Positions 16,852-26,035 of a stretch of DNA of 64,000 nt are shown one piece after another. The notes below the pieces were generated by a model, which saw nothing but the letters and a program-made list of their open reading frames with translations, searched no databases and was not told where the DNA came from. Each line of letters starts with the position of its first letter. Position 1 is the stretch's first letter. Origin of the DNA: Crossiella equi (GTDB taxonomy: Bacteria; Actinomycetota; Actinomycetes; Mycobacteriales; Pseudonocardiaceae); assembly GCF_017876755.1 (NCBI RefSeq), contig NZ_JAGIOO010000001.1, forward strand, positions 8,045,786 through 8,109,785, in the 5' to 3' direction. Made by a program: the position numbers and the translations under genes.

Positions 16852-17359
16852 GAGAGGACCTCTTCTTCTGTCATTTCCCCAGAGTGCGGACAAAACGCCC
16901 GCTGAAGGACAAAGTAAGAACAGGGCGAGGGGGTCGCAAGGCGATTCAGGCAGAGGTGAAACGGGGTCGGGAAACGGGTGAAAGGCGCCTGGCGCGCCAC
17001 GGAAATGCCTCAGGTGGTCAGCCGCGCGGGCGGAGTACCCCGTACCAGTGCCTCCTGTCGTTCCAGTTCCGGGACGTGCCCCACCCCGGCAGTCGGGCCG
17101 CCCGCAAGGCTGGATGAGCTCGGTGGGGGAGTTCGCGGCGCTGTACCGGTCGCCCGGTGGCCGGGCGCTCCCACGCCTGCGGGGTCAGGCGGACCTGGCG
17201 CGGCCAGCCCGGTCCTGGGACAGCGCGTGCGGGCAGTGGGTTGGCACGTCCTGGTCTTGGTCGCGCCGACCGGTACGTCGGCCGTGGCCTGCCGACATCC
17301 GGCGAAGGTCGAGGTCGTCGTGCCGGGGCCCGTCACTCGGGCTGCGCACCCCGTCCGTT
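16852..17359. other. Intergenic region, no gene seen
   Basis: Roughly 500 bases between the divergent secreted-protein and LLM-oxidoreductase genes. The translations are low-complexity in all frames. It presumably carries the leftward promoter near 16880-16920. Confidence 0.5.
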
Positions 17360-17381
17360 AAATGTCATAGCTATGACATTT
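17360..17381. promoter_or_regulatory. Perfect 22-bp palindrome, probable repressor operator
   Basis: AAATGTCATAG followed by its exact complement CTATGACATTT, in a locally A/T-rich patch ending 17 bases before the LLM oxidoreductase start. Such perfect palindromes overlapping a core promoter are typical TetR-, GntR- or MarR-type operators. The regulator is not adjacent; the nearest regulators on the right are beyond PaaZ. Confidence 0.7.
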
Positions 17382-17398
17382 GTGGCATGCTGGCGGCC

Positions 17399-18229
17399 AT
17401 GGACCTCGGCATCGTCACGTTCCTGACCGACTACGGCATCGGACCCGTCCGGCTCGGGCAGGCGGTGGAGGAGCGCGGTTTCAGCTCACTGTTCCTCACC
17501 GAGCACACCCACATCCCGGTCAGCCGCCGGACCCCGTGGCCGGTGGGCGCGGACCCCCGGCCGCTGCCCCGGCACTACTGGCACACCTTCGACCCCTTCG
17601 CCGCGCTGGCCGCGGTCGCGGCCACCACCGAGCGCATCGGCCTGGGCACCGCCGTGGCGCTGGTCAACCAGCACCACCCGATCAACCTGGCCAAACAGGC
17701 CGCGAGTGTGGACCGGATCTCCGGCGGGCGTTTCGAGCTGGGGGTCGGTCCGGGCTGGAACGCCGAGGAGATGGTCAACCACGGCGTGGACCCCGCCCGC
17801 CCGCTGGCGCGGATGCTGGAACACGTCGCCGCCATCAGGAGGATCTGGACCGAGGACGAGCCGGAGTTCCACGGCGAGTTCGTGGACTTCGACCCGATCT
17901 GGTCCTGGCCCAAACCCGTGCGCACGCCACCGGTGCTCATCGCCGGGGTTGGCCCGAAGGTCCTGGACCGGGTCCTCAGCCACGGTGACGGCTGGCTGCC
18001 CCTGCCGCTGTTCACCGCCGAGCAGCTCGGCGAACGCGTCGCGGAGCTGCGCGGACGGGCAGCCGAGGCCGGTCGGGCGGTCAACGTCACGCTCTACGGC
18101 GGCAGCCCCGAGGCCCTGGCGTCCTATCAGGACAGTGGTGTGGACCGGGTGCTGTTCGAGCTGCCCGACCACGACAGCCCCGAGCAGGCCCTGCGCGAGC
18201 TGGACCACCTGGCGGAGCTGGCCCTCTGA
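17399..18229 (+). CDS. LLM-class (F420-dependent type) oxidoreductase
   Basis: 276 residues from the ATG after the operator palindrome. The luciferase-like TIM barrel starts MDLGIVTFLTDYGIGPVRLG and has FLTEHTHIPVS, ISGGRFELGVGPGWNAEEM and PPVLIAGVGPKVLDRVL. This matches the TIGR03619-type F420-dependent subfamily of actinobacteria. It probably carries out a cofactor F420H2- or flavin-linked redox reaction on an unknown substrate. There is no clear ribosome binding site, so the transcript may be leaderless. An alternative ATG lies 12 bases upstream. Confidence 0.85.
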   Translation: MDLGIVTFLTDYGIGPVRLGQAVEERGFSSLFLTEHTHIPVSRRTPWPVGADPRPLPRHYWHTFDPFAALAAVAATTERIGLGTAVALVNQHHPINLAKQAASVDRISGGRFELGVGPGWNAEEMVNHGVDPARPLARMLEHVAAIRRIWTEDEPEFHGEFVDFDPIWSWPKPVRTPPVLIAGVGPKVLDRVLSHGDGWLPLPLFTAEQLGERVAELRGRAAEAGRAVNVTLYGGSPEALASYQDSGVDRVLFELPDHDSPEQALRELDHLAELAL

Positions 18230-18235
18230 CCGCAA

Positions 18236-18265
18236 AGGCCCCGGGCGAACCAGCGCCCGGGGCCT
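18236..18265. terminator. Bidirectional terminator between LLM gene and paaZ
   Basis: AGGCCCCGGGCG, a six-base loop, then the exact complement: a 12-bp GC-rich stem located seven bases after one stop codon and 18 bases before the convergent one. Confidence 0.8.
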
Positions 18266-18283
18266 CGTGTGACTATGCCGTTC

Positions 18284-20332
18284 TCACTCCTGCGGCGCCA
18301 TCGGCCAGGTCTTGGCCACCAGGGTCAGCACGTCGTAGGTCGCCACCGGGGCGTCCTCCTGGTTGACCACGACCGCGTCCCAGCGGACCTCACCGTACTC
18401 GGCGTTGGTGCGCGGGGTGATCTGCTTGACCGTCAGCGTCACCGAGATGGTGTCCTCGGCCTTGACCGGTGTGAGGAAGCGCAGCCGGTCCACGCCGAAG
18501 TTGGCCAGCACCGGGCCCGGGTTGGGCTCCACGAACAGGCCCGCCGCCAGCGAGACGACCAGGTAGCCGTGGGCCACGATGCCGCCGAAGAGCGGGTTGG
18601 CCGCCGCGGCCTCCGGATCGGTGTGGGCGTAGAAGGTGTCCCCGGTGAACTCGGCGAAGTGGTCGATGTCGGCCAGGCTCACCCGGCGCGGCGCCGAGGC
18701 GATGGTGTCGCCGATGCGCAGCTCGGCCAGGCTCTTGCGGAAGGGGTGCACGTCCTCGGCGTTGCGCCTGGACCCGGTGGTCCAGCGGCCGGTGATCGCG
18801 GTCAGCATGTCCGGGGAGGCCTGGATCGCGGTGCGCTGCATGTGGTGCAGCACCGCGCGCGTCCCGCCCAGCTCCTCGCCGCCGCCCGCCCGGCCCGGGC
18901 CGCCGTGCACCAGCATCGGCAGCGGGCTGCCGTGACCGGTGGACTCGGCCGCGTCGTCGCGGTCCAGCACCAGGATCCGGCCGTGCCACGGCGCCACGCC
19001 CAGCACGATCTCGCGCGCCACGTCGCCGTCGTGGGTGACCACCGAGCCCACCAGGCTGCCCTTGCCGCGGGCGGCCAGCGCGACCGCCTCGGCCGGGGTG
19101 CGGTAGGTCAGGACCGTGCTCACCGGGCCGAACGGCTCCACGTCATGCGGTGCGCTCGCCCCGGCGTGGGCTCGCAGCAGCACTGGGGACAGGAACGCGC
19201 CGCGCTCGGCGTCACCGTCCACCAGGGACACCTGGTCCGGGTCGCCGAAGACGAGGTCGGCCGAGCCGCGCAGCGCCTCGACGGCCTTGCGGACCTCCTG
19301 GCGCTGGGCCAGCGAGGCCAGCGCGCCCATGCGCACCCCCTCGTGCGCCGGGTTGCCGACGGTGACCTTGGCCAGGCGCGCGGTCAGGGCCGCCACCACC
19401 TCATCGGCGATGCCCTCGGGCACGATCGTGCGGCGGATCGCGGTGCACTTCTGCCCGGCCTTGACCGTCATCTCGGCGACCACGCCCTTGACGAACAGGT
19501 CGAACTCGGGGTCGTCCACGGTGACGTCCGGGCCGAGGATGGAGCAGTTGAGCGAGTCGGCCTCCACACCCAGGCGCACCCCGCCGTGCTGCACGCCCGG
19601 GTGCGCGCGCAGGATGCCCGCGGTGTGCGCGGAGCCGGTGAAGGCCACCGAGTCCTGCTCGCCCAGCTCGTCGAGCAGGCCGCGCGGGCTGCCGGAGAGC
19701 AGCTGCAGCGAGCCCTCGGGCAGCAGGCCGGAGTCGATGATCAGCCGGACCACGGCCTCGGTGAGGTAGGCGGTCTGGCTGGCGGGCTTGACGATGCTGG
19801 GCAGCCCGGCCAGGAAGGCGGGCGCGAGTTTCTCCAGCATGCCCCAGACGGGGAAGTTGAACGCGTTGATCTGCACCGCCACGCCCGGGCGGGTGGTGTA
19901 GACGTGCTGGCCGAGGAAGGTGCCCTCGCGGCCGAGGCGCTCCAGGTCGCCGTCCAGGACCACGGTGTCGTTGGGCAGCTCGCGCACGCCCTTGGAGGCG
20001 AAGCTGAACATGGTGCCGAAGCCGCCGTCGATGTCGACCATCGAGTCGCGCTTGGTGGCCCCGGTGCGGAAGGACAGCTCGTAGAGCTCGTCCTTGGCCG
20101 CGGTGAGGTGCTTGGCCACGGCCTTGAGCAGGGCGGCGCGCTGGTGGAAGGTCAGCTCGCGGATGGCCGGGCCGCCGGTGGTGCGGGCGTGCTCGACCAT
20201 CTGCCGCAGGTCCAGGCCGGTGCTGGACAGCCGGGCGACCTCCTCGCCGGTGGCCGCGTCCAGGAGCGGTTCGCCCTGGTCCTGGGCGCGGAACCAGCGG
20301 CCCGCGACGTAGCTCTCCAGCAGTGCAGTCAC
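18284..20332 (-). CDS. paaZ: PaaZ: bifunctional oxepin-CoA hydrolase / semialdehyde dehydrogenase
   Basis: 682 residues from a GTG, the usual PaaZ length. Residues 1-520 are an aldehyde dehydrogenase with NAFNFPVWGMLEKLAPAFLAG, the catalytic Cys in KAGQKCTAIRR and the Glu region GVEADSLN. The C-terminus (about 540-675) is an R-specific MaoC-type hydratase (GDTFYAHTDPEAA, FGGIVAHGYLV) with the Asp/His dyad. In phenylacetate catabolism it opens the oxepin-CoA ring and oxidises the resulting semialdehyde. The rest of the paa operon is not in the window. A TetR-type regulator is divergent, with an operator between. Confidence 0.93.
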   Translation of the reverse strand: MTALLESYVAGRWFRAQDQGEPLLDAATGEEVARLSSTGLDLRQMVEHARTTGGPAIRELTFHQRAALLKAVAKHLTAAKDELYELSFRTGATKRDSMVDIDGGFGTMFSFASKGVRELPNDTVVLDGDLERLGREGTFLGQHVYTTRPGVAVQINAFNFPVWGMLEKLAPAFLAGLPSIVKPASQTAYLTEAVVRLIIDSGLLPEGSLQLLSGSPRGLLDELGEQDSVAFTGSAHTAGILRAHPGVQHGGVRLGVEADSLNCSILGPDVTVDDPEFDLFVKGVVAEMTVKAGQKCTAIRRTIVPEGIADEVVAALTARLAKVTVGNPAHEGVRMGALASLAQRQEVRKAVEALRGSADLVFGDPDQVSLVDGDAERGAFLSPVLLRAHAGASAPHDVEPFGPVSTVLTYRTPAEAVALAARGKGSLVGSVVTHDGDVAREIVLGVAPWHGRILVLDRDDAAESTGHGSPLPMLVHGGPGRAGGGEELGGTRAVLHHMQRTAIQASPDMLTAITGRWTTGSRRNAEDVHPFRKSLAELRIGDTIASAPRRVSLADIDHFAEFTGDTFYAHTDPEAAAANPLFGGIVAHGYLVVSLAAGLFVEPNPGPVLANFGVDRLRFLTPVKAEDTISVTLTVKQITPRTNAEYGEVRWDAVVVNQEDAPVATYDVLTLVAKTWPMAPQE

Positions 20333-20376
20333 TGTCCCCGGTCCCTTCGTTGGTCCGCGCTGTGCCCGCCACGCTA

Positions 20377-20398
20377 TTACAGACCGTTCGGTCAGTAA
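20377..20398. promoter_or_regulatory. PaaR-type operator between paaZ and tetR
   Basis: A near-perfect palindrome with TTAC.GACCG and CGGTC.GTAA arms around a TT centre. The ACCGNNCGGT core with flanking AGT/ACT-like bases is the known form of actinobacterial PaaR operators. It lies between divergent genes, 45 and 39 bases from their starts, so it could control both. Confidence 0.75.
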
Positions 20399-20437
20399 AT
20401 GCACCGGAGGGGCAGTTCGTTTGCCACACTGCACGGC

Positions 20438-21085
20438 ATGACCCGAGCGGAGGGCGGTACCCGGCGCCGAGGCAGGCCCGGCTACGACCTGGCCACCCTG
20501 CTGACCGCGGCCGCGGAGCTGTTCCACGAACGCGGCTACGACGGCACCAGCATGGAGGAGCTCTCCAAACGCCTGGGCATCGCCAAGTCCGCGATCTACC
20601 ACCACGTCACGGGCAAGGAACAGCTGCTCAGCCTGGCCGTGGACCGGGCCCTGGACGGCCTGTTCGGCGTGGCCGACCAGCTCCCCGGGGTGCCAGGCCG
20701 GGCGGTGGACCGGCTGGAGTTCCTGGTCCGGGGCAGCATCGGCGTGCTGGTGGAGGAGCTGCCCTTCGTCACGCTGCTGCTGCGCGTGCGGGGCAACACC
20801 CAGACCGAACGCGACGCCCTGGCCCGGCGCCGGGAGTTCGACCACATCGTGACCGCCCTGGTCACCGAGGCCGCCGGGGAGGGCGACCTGCGGGCCGACG
20901 TCGACCCGGCGACCACGACGCGGCTGCTGTTCGGGATGATCAACTCGATCATCGACTGGTACCGGCCGCAGGGCGGACTGAGTGCCGCGGGCCTGGCCGA
21001 CGCGGTGTGCGCGGTGGCCTTCGACGGGCTGCGGGTGCGCCGGGGTCAGCGGGGCTCCGGGCACGCGGTGCCGGGCGGTGCGTAG
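20438..21085 (+). CDS. TetR-family regulator, PaaR-like
   Basis: 215 residues from the ATG at 20438. The N-terminal HTH (LLTAAAELFHERGYDGTSMEELSKRLGIAKSAIYHHV) is typical. The C-terminal ligand domain ends in FGMINSIIDWYRPQGGLSA, typical of the PaaR/KstR2-like acyl-CoA-sensing group. Position opposite paaZ with a PaaR-like operator supports control of phenylacetate catabolism by phenylacetyl-CoA. Confidence 0.85.
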   Translation: MTRAEGGTRRRGRPGYDLATLLTAAAELFHERGYDGTSMEELSKRLGIAKSAIYHHVTGKEQLLSLAVDRALDGLFGVADQLPGVPGRAVDRLEFLVRGSIGVLVEELPFVTLLLRVRGNTQTERDALARRREFDHIVTALVTEAAGEGDLRADVDPATTTRLLFGMINSIIDWYRPQGGLSAAGLADAVCAVAFDGLRVRRGQRGSGHAVPGGA

Positions 21086-21126
21086 CCGGGGCGGTCCTGG
21101 CCGGACCTGGTGACGGGCTGGCCGGA

Positions 21127-22695
21127 TCAGCCGCGGATCAGGTCCGCGGCCTTCTCCGCGATCATGATCGTCGGTGCGTTCGTGTTGCCGCGCGGAGCCA
21201 CCGGCATCACCGACGCGTCGACCACGCGCAGGCCCTCCAGGCCGCGCACCTTCAGGTCGGGGCCGACCACGGCCTGCTCGCCGGTGCCCATCGCGCACGT
21301 GCCGACCGGGTGGTAGAGCGACTGCGTGTTCTCGCGGACGTGCGCGGTGAGGGCCGCGTCGCCGAGGTCGGGCAGGTGGAGGCGGTCCAGGAAGCGGGCG
21401 AGCGGGCCCGACTGGGCGATCTCGACGAGGGAGCGCAGCGCCGAGCGCATCGCGACCAGGTCGGCCGGGTCGGCGTAGTAGGCCGGGTCGATCGCGGGCT
21501 GGTCCAGCGGGTTGCCCGACCGCAGGCGCAGCCGGCCCCGGCTGGCCACGTCCACCAGCGTCGCGCCCGCGGTGAACCCGGGTGCGGCCCGTGCGGTGAA
21601 GCCGTTGTCGTGGAACAGGGTCGGCGTGACGTGCACCTGCATGTCCGGCGCGGCCAGGCCGTCGCGGGTGGCGAAGAACGCGCCCGCCTCACCGACGTTG
21701 GAGGCGAACGGCCCCCGCCCGGTGCGCCGGTGGCGCTCGAGCTCCTCGGGCGTGGTGGTGTCGAACAGGTCGGTGGTGTCCTTGGTGGACCAGTTGACCC
21801 CGACCACGGGGTGGTCGTGCAGGTTCTCGCCGACGCCGGGCAGCGCCTGCACGACCTCGACACCCAGCGACCGCAGGTGGTCGGCGGGCCCGACGCCGGA
21901 GACCATCAGCAGCTGCGGCGAGTTGACCGCCCCGCCGGAGAGCAGGACCTCGGCGTCGGCCCGCACGACCACCTCGGCGCCCTTGTCCACATAGGACACC
22001 CCGACGGCGCGCCCGCCCTCGAACAGGACCCGGGTGGCCCGCGCGTGCGTGCGCACGGTCAGGTTGGGCCGCCCGAGCGCGGGCCGCAGGTACCCGTCGG
22101 CGACCGACCAGCGCCGCCCGTCCTTGCACGTGACCTGGTAGAGCCCGGCGCCCTCCTGGGACTCGCCGTTGAAGTCGTCGGTGCGCTTGAGCCCCCAGGC
22201 GACGGCGCTGTCGACCCACGCGGCGGACAGCTCGTGTGTGAAGCGCCGGTCCTCGACGTGCACCGGACCGTCGGTCCCGTGCAGCGGCCCGCCGAGGCGG
22301 CGGTTGCCCTCGGCGCGGATGAAGTAGGGCAGGACGTCGGTCCAGCCCCAGCCCGTGGCACCGTGCCCGTCGCGCCAGCCGTCGTAGTCGGCGCGGTTGC
22401 CCCGGATGTAGATCATCGCGTTGATCGAGGAGCTCCCGCCCAGAACCCGGCCGCTGGGCCAGTACACGGGCCTGCTGGTGTGCTCCTGCGGGACGGTCTC
22501 GTTGCCCCAGTCGCACTCCGACTTGAACAGCGTCGAGAACACCGCGGGCACGCGGATCTCCTCGGCGCTGTCCGGCCCGCCCGCCTCCAGCAGCAGCACC
22601 CGGGCGGCCGGGTCCTGGCTCAGCCGGGCGGCCAGCACGCACCCGGCGCTGCCCGCCCCGACGATGACGTAGTCGAAGGACTCCTGGTCGGCCAC
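21127..22695 (-). CDS. GMC-family oxidoreductase (choline dehydrogenase-like)
   Basis: 522 residues from a GTG preceded by GGAGG. The FAD-binding motif is [18 protein letters not shown] signature 1 is [13 protein letters not shown], and signature 2 is [17 protein letters not shown]. The active-site His region is [10 protein letters not shown]. These flavoproteins oxidise alcohols; the best general match is choline/alcohol dehydrogenase. No partner aldehyde dehydrogenase is adjacent apart from PaaZ, which has its own role. Confidence 0.9.
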   Translation of the reverse strand: MADQESFDYVIVGAGSAGCVLAARLSQDPAARVLLLEAGGPDSAEEIRVPAVFSTLFKSECDWGNETVPQEHTSRPVYWPSGRVLGGSSSINAMIYIRGNRADYDGWRDGHGATGWGWTDVLPYFIRAEGNRRLGGPLHGTDGPVHVEDRRFTHELSAAWVDSAVAWGLKRTDDFNGESQEGAGLYQVTCKDGRRWSVADGYLRPALGRPNLTVRTHARATRVLFEGGRAVGVSYVDKGAEVVVRADAEVLLSGGAVNSPQLLMVSGVGPADHLRSLGVEVVQALPGVGENLHDHPVVGVNWSTKDTTDLFDTTTPEELERHRRTGRGPFASNVGEAGAFFATRDGLAAPDMQVHVTPTLFHDNGFTARAAPGFTAGATLVDVASRGRLRLRSGNPLDQPAIDPAYYADPADLVAMRSALRSLVEIAQSGPLARFLDRLHLPDLGDAALTAHVRENTQSLYHPVGTCAMGTGEQAVVGPDLKVRGLEGLRVVDASVMPVAPRGNTNAPTIMIAEKAADLIRG

Positions 22696-22807
22696 GCTAC
22701 CTCCACGCTCCAGCCGGCAACGGACTGACGGCATCCGCCATTATGTTGGCGGACAGCGGCTTCCGTCGGACCGATTCCGGTCAGCGCGCGTTCCTCCGCG
22801 CCGCGGC

Positions 22808-23371
22808 TCAGGGCCTGGGGCTGGCCATCACCTCGGCCAGCCACGAGGCGTGGGCCCGCACAGAGGTGTGGATCGTCGGTCCTGCACCGCAGCGCGTCCG
22901 GCCCTGGCCCTCCCGGCTGGTCACCCCGACGAGCCGCCACCCGGACCCGGTGGCCACGAGCTGCGGTCCGCCCGAATCACCGTGGCACGCACCGGTTCCC
23001 ACCGGGAAGCCGGTGCACAGGTCGTCCTCGCCCTTGGTGTCGGAGCACTGCGACCGGGGCACGATCTCGGCGGAGAGCTGCCGCAGCGTCCGGGGTTTCG
23101 CCGGGCACTGCGCGCTGTCCGGGCACACCCGGCCCCAGCCCACGGCCTGAGCGACCTCCTGCGGTGTGCCCGCGCGTCCGGCCGGTGTGCTGCCGGTCAG
23201 CCCGGCCACCGCCAGATCGTGTTCACCGGCGGCACGCGTGACACCCGGGGAGACCGTGTTGCCCCGGACACCAGCACCACCGAACTCGGCCGCCGCTGAG
23301 GCGATCGCGGTACCGATGCCGTTGGTGGATCCCGTGACCAGCGCTGTTCGTAAGGGGCTCACAGCCACCAT
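22808..23371 (-). pseudogene. Chimeric remnant: SDR fragment joined to trypsin-like protease C-terminus
   Basis: An open frame of 187 codons starts with a short-chain dehydrogenase nucleotide motif (ALVTGSTNGIGTAIASAAAEF), jumps to a late SDR segment (VRGNTVSPG), then continues as an S1 serine protease. It has the catalytic-Asp strand EHDLAVAGL, the SGWG-like VGWGRVC, the active Ser in GACHGDSGGPQLV and the GVTSREG...CG substrate pocket. The region with the catalytic His and the signal peptide is absent. No functional enzyme is expected. It appears to have arisen by deletion between two genes. Confidence 0.65.
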
Positions 23372-23475
23372 CGAAGACGAGCTCCGGGCACACCGGCCAG
23401 GGCGGGTGTTGCCTGGGCACGTCGTGCCTGCCCGCACGGTGTCGGCGACCACTGACTGACTTGCGCACCGCTCGG

Positions 23476-23886
23476 CTAGCCGCGGGTCGTCGCCGCCACG
23501 AGGGTCGAGGAGATGTGAGCCCGCGCGGGGTCGGCCGGGAGGAAGAAGGTCTCCAGGCCGCTCAGGTGGCGGTTCATCTGGGCCATCGGGAGCTCGTGTT
23601 CCAGGTCGCGCTGGGTGCGGACGCCGCGGATGATCGCGCCGATGCCCGCGTCGCGGCAGTAGTCGACCAGCAGCTTGCCGGTGCTGGAGTCCACCGTGAC
23701 GTTGGGCAGGTCGGCGGTCATGGTGGCCAGCAGGGCCAGGCGTTCGGGCAGGGGGAGGCGGCCCGCCTTCTTCGGGTTGGTCAGGACGCACATCACGACC
23801 TCGTCGAACAGGGCCGCCGCGCGGCGGGCCACGTCGAGGTGGCCTGGCGTGGCCGGGTCGAAGGAGCCGGGGAAGACGGCGCGCAC
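23476..23886 (-). CDS. CoaD-like phosphopantetheine adenylyltransferase, short
   Basis: 136 residues from a GTG. The nucleotidyl-transferase motif is PGSFDPATPGHLDVARRA. Later CoaD motifs are present: GLLVDY-like KLLVDYCRDAG, IIRGVRTQRDLEHELPMAQMNRHL, and HISSTLV in place of the usual SSSLVKE. The protein stops there, about 22 residues short of normal CoaD (about 160), and lacks the last helices. It may be a second, partly degenerate copy; CoaD makes dephospho-CoA. Confidence 0.75.
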   Translation of the reverse strand: MRAVFPGSFDPATPGHLDVARRAAALFDEVVMCVLTNPKKAGRLPLPERLALLATMTADLPNVTVDSSTGKLLVDYCRDAGIGAIIRGVRTQRDLEHELPMAQMNRHLSGLETFFLPADPARAHISSTLVAATTRG

Positions 23887-23992
23887 GGCTGGTGATGCTA
23901 ACCACCGGCGGTGCTCGTGCGGGGCCTTCGGTGACCGGGGTCTCGCTCCTGCTTCCTGGTCGACTCGAAGTCCACCGCCCGGTCGGCTATCC

Positions 23993-24010
23993 TGACTAAA
24001 ATTTCAGTCA
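23993..24010. promoter_or_regulatory. Palindromic operator-like site
   Basis: TGACTAAAATTTCAGTCA, an 18-bp palindrome with one mismatched pair. It lies 35 bases upstream of the agmatine-deiminase-like start in a GC-poor patch. It resembles TetR/MarR operators; the regulator is unknown. Confidence 0.5.
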
Positions 24011-24045
24011 AGAGTCGGTGCGCCCCGCTCACTAGGAGTTATGCC

Positions 24046-25188
24046 TTGTCTGCCGCTCGCTTCTCCCGTCGCAGCCTCTTCCACGGCCTGGCCGGGGCCG
24101 GGGCGCTCGCCCTGGTGTCCGGGTGTTCCGGTGACGGTCCCGCGCCCACCGCCTCCGGCACGGACACGCCGCGGACCACTGCCGAACTCACCCGGAGGCT
24201 GGGCGCGGAGTGGGAGCCGCACGCCCGCACGTTCCTGTCCTGGCCTGCCTCGACCTCGGTGTGGGGCGAGGACCTCAGCGGGGTCCGGGCCGACATCGCG
24301 CGGCTGGCGCAGGCGGTGGCCGGGTTCGAGTCCGTGGTGCTGCTGGCCCGGCCCGAGCAGGCCGAGGCCGCGCGACGGGCGGTCGGCCAGGGGGTGGAGG
24401 TCGTGGACATCCCCGTGGACGACCTGTGGGCGCGCGACACCGTGTCCGTGTTCGTCGAGGAGGGTGGCAAGGTCCACGGGGTCGACTTCAACTTCAGCGG
24501 CTGGGGCAACAAGCAGAAGCACGACCGCGACGGCAAGGTGGCCGCCGCGGTGCTGGCCAGGTACGGGCTGCCCCGCATCACCACGCCGCTGGTGGCCGAG
24601 GGCGGGTCGTTCGAGTCCGACGGGCAGGGCACACTGCTGGTCACCGAGAGCTCCCTGGTCAACGACAACCGCAACCCCGGCCGGTCCCGCGACCAGATCG
24701 AGGCCGAGCTGAAGAAGGCCCTGGGCGTGCGCAAGGTCATCTGGTTCGCCGGGGTGCGGGGGGAGGACATCACCGACGCGCACGTGGACTGCCTGGTCCG
24801 CTTCACCGCTCCCGGCGTCGTGCTGCTCGACCAGGCCGCGCCCGGCACCCCGCCGGACTCCTGGTCCCGCGCCGCCGCGCAGGCCCGCACCGTGCTCAGC
24901 TCGGCCACCGACGCCAACGGCAAGGAGTTCGAGGTCATCGACCTGGTCCAGCCCGACCCCGACCAGGTCCCCGGCTACGGCGACACCAGCGTGATCTCCT
25001 ACGCCAACTTCTACATCGCCAACAAGGCCGTCATCATGCCCAGGTTCGGGGACCGGCAGGCCGACGACCGCGCCCGGGGTGTGCTGCGCGAGCAGTTCCC
25101 GGGGCGCGAGATCGTGCCGGTGACCATCAGCAACATCGCCGCCGGGGGCGGTGGCATCCACTGCGCCACGCACGACCAGCCCGCGTAG
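24046..25188 (+). CDS. Exported agmatine deiminase/PPAD-family lipoprotein
   Basis: 380 residues from a TTG with AGGAG seven bases upstream; the nearby ATG at 24041 is in another frame. The N-terminus has a twin-arginine motif and lipobox (SRRSLFHGLAGAGALALVSGC). The rest is the agmatine deiminase fold: WEPHARTFLSWPAS, DDLWARDTVSVFV, EGGSFESDGQGTLLVTESSLVN and the catalytic Cys in GGGGIHCATHDQP near the C-terminus. It hydrolyses a guanidino group, probably agmatine to N-carbamoylputrescine plus ammonia. Cell-surface location by Tat and lipid anchor is inferred. Confidence 0.88.
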   Translation: MSAARFSRRSLFHGLAGAGALALVSGCSGDGPAPTASGTDTPRTTAELTRRLGAEWEPHARTFLSWPASTSVWGEDLSGVRADIARLAQAVAGFESVVLLARPEQAEAARRAVGQGVEVVDIPVDDLWARDTVSVFVEEGGKVHGVDFNFSGWGNKQKHDRDGKVAAAVLARYGLPRITTPLVAEGGSFESDGQGTLLVTESSLVNDNRNPGRSRDQIEAELKKALGVRKVIWFAGVRGEDITDAHVDCLVRFTAPGVVLLDQAAPGTPPDSWSRAAAQARTVLSSATDANGKEFEVIDLVQPDPDQVPGYGDTSVISYANFYIANKAVIMPRFGDRQADDRARGVLREQFPGREIVPVTISNIAAGGGGIHCATHDQPA

Positions 25189-25372
25189 GCACCGACCTGA
25201 ACGGCTGAATGCCACCCTCACCGCCGCGCGGGGTGGGGTCGCGGTCGCCGGAGGACGTGGCGAGGCGACCGTGCGGGTAGATCGGCGGAACCGGGGCGAG
25301 GTTGCTGTGGCACCGTTGGTGATGCGGGTGCTGGCGGCGGTGGTGCAGCGGTACAAGCGCTGAACGGGTTCG

Positions 25373-25921
25373 CTACTGGGGGCGGCCCGGCCAGCTGTAC
25401 TCGTAGGTCAGGGAGAAGGTGCGCTCGAACCAGTCCCCGAACGGCTCGCCCGGTGCGGGCCCGGTGGCGGGGAGGTTCGCCCGGACCTCGGCCAGCGCCG
25501 CGGAGCAGTCCTCAGCGGACACCAGAACGCCGTCCCGGAAGGCCAGGTCGTGGACCTCCGCGTACCTCCAGGCGGGCCAGAAGCCCATGTTCACGACCGG
25601 GCTGTCGGCGTAGCCCCTGCCAACCAGGAGGCGGCCGGTGAAGGACACCGGGAGGTCCAGCCTCTGGTAGCGCCAGCTGCCGAGGTGCTCGTCCTGGCGG
25701 GGGCGTACGCCGTCGAGCGGTGGCGGCTCCTCCTCCGCGCCGAGTTCGAGGCCGCGCAGTACCAGGCGTTCCTTGACGGCATACCGGCAGACGTGGCCGC
25801 GGTAGCAGCCCGTGCTGAACCCCTGCGGTTCCAGGCCCCGTGCGGCCGGGTCGAACAGGCCGGTGCCGTTGACCGCGGTCAGCGCGAACCCCATTCCCTG
25901 GATGAACACCCTGTCGGGCAT
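25373..25921 (-). CDS. Hypothetical protein, 182 residues
   Basis: An intact frame starting MPDRVFIQGMGFALTAVNG, rich in aromatic residues (FWPAWRYAEVHDLAFRDG, FGDWFERTFSLTYEYSWPG). No signal peptide, no membrane span, no family recognised. No strong ribosome binding site; a GTG 12 bases upstream is an alternative start. Divergent to the next gene. Confidence 0.55.
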   Translation of the reverse strand: MPDRVFIQGMGFALTAVNGTGLFDPAARGLEPQGFSTGCYRGHVCRYAVKERLVLRGLELGAEEEPPPLDGVRPRQDEHLGSWRYQRLDLPVSFTGRLLVGRGYADSPVVNMGFWPAWRYAEVHDLAFRDGVLVSAEDCSAALAEVRANLPATGPAPGEPFGDWFERTFSLTYEYSWPGRPQ

Positions 25922-26035
25922 CTGCGCTGTCACGGCGGGAACGTTACGGCGTGCTCGGTCCTCCGGGAGCGCAATTCGCTGTGCCCCCGCCGTCCGGCCC
26001 ACTACCGTCCTGGCCCGGACGAGGGGGAGTGGCCG

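Noticed and set aside
18269-20398. Forward open frame of 709 codons opposite paaZ
   Set aside because: Shadow of paaZ; no similarity, while paaZ shows catalytic motifs on the other strand.
24041-24712. Forward frame starting at ATG 24041
   Set aside because: The ATG is only two bases from the ribosome binding site and the translation is Ser/Arg/Pro-rich; the overlapping TTG frame encodes the agmatine-deiminase family protein.
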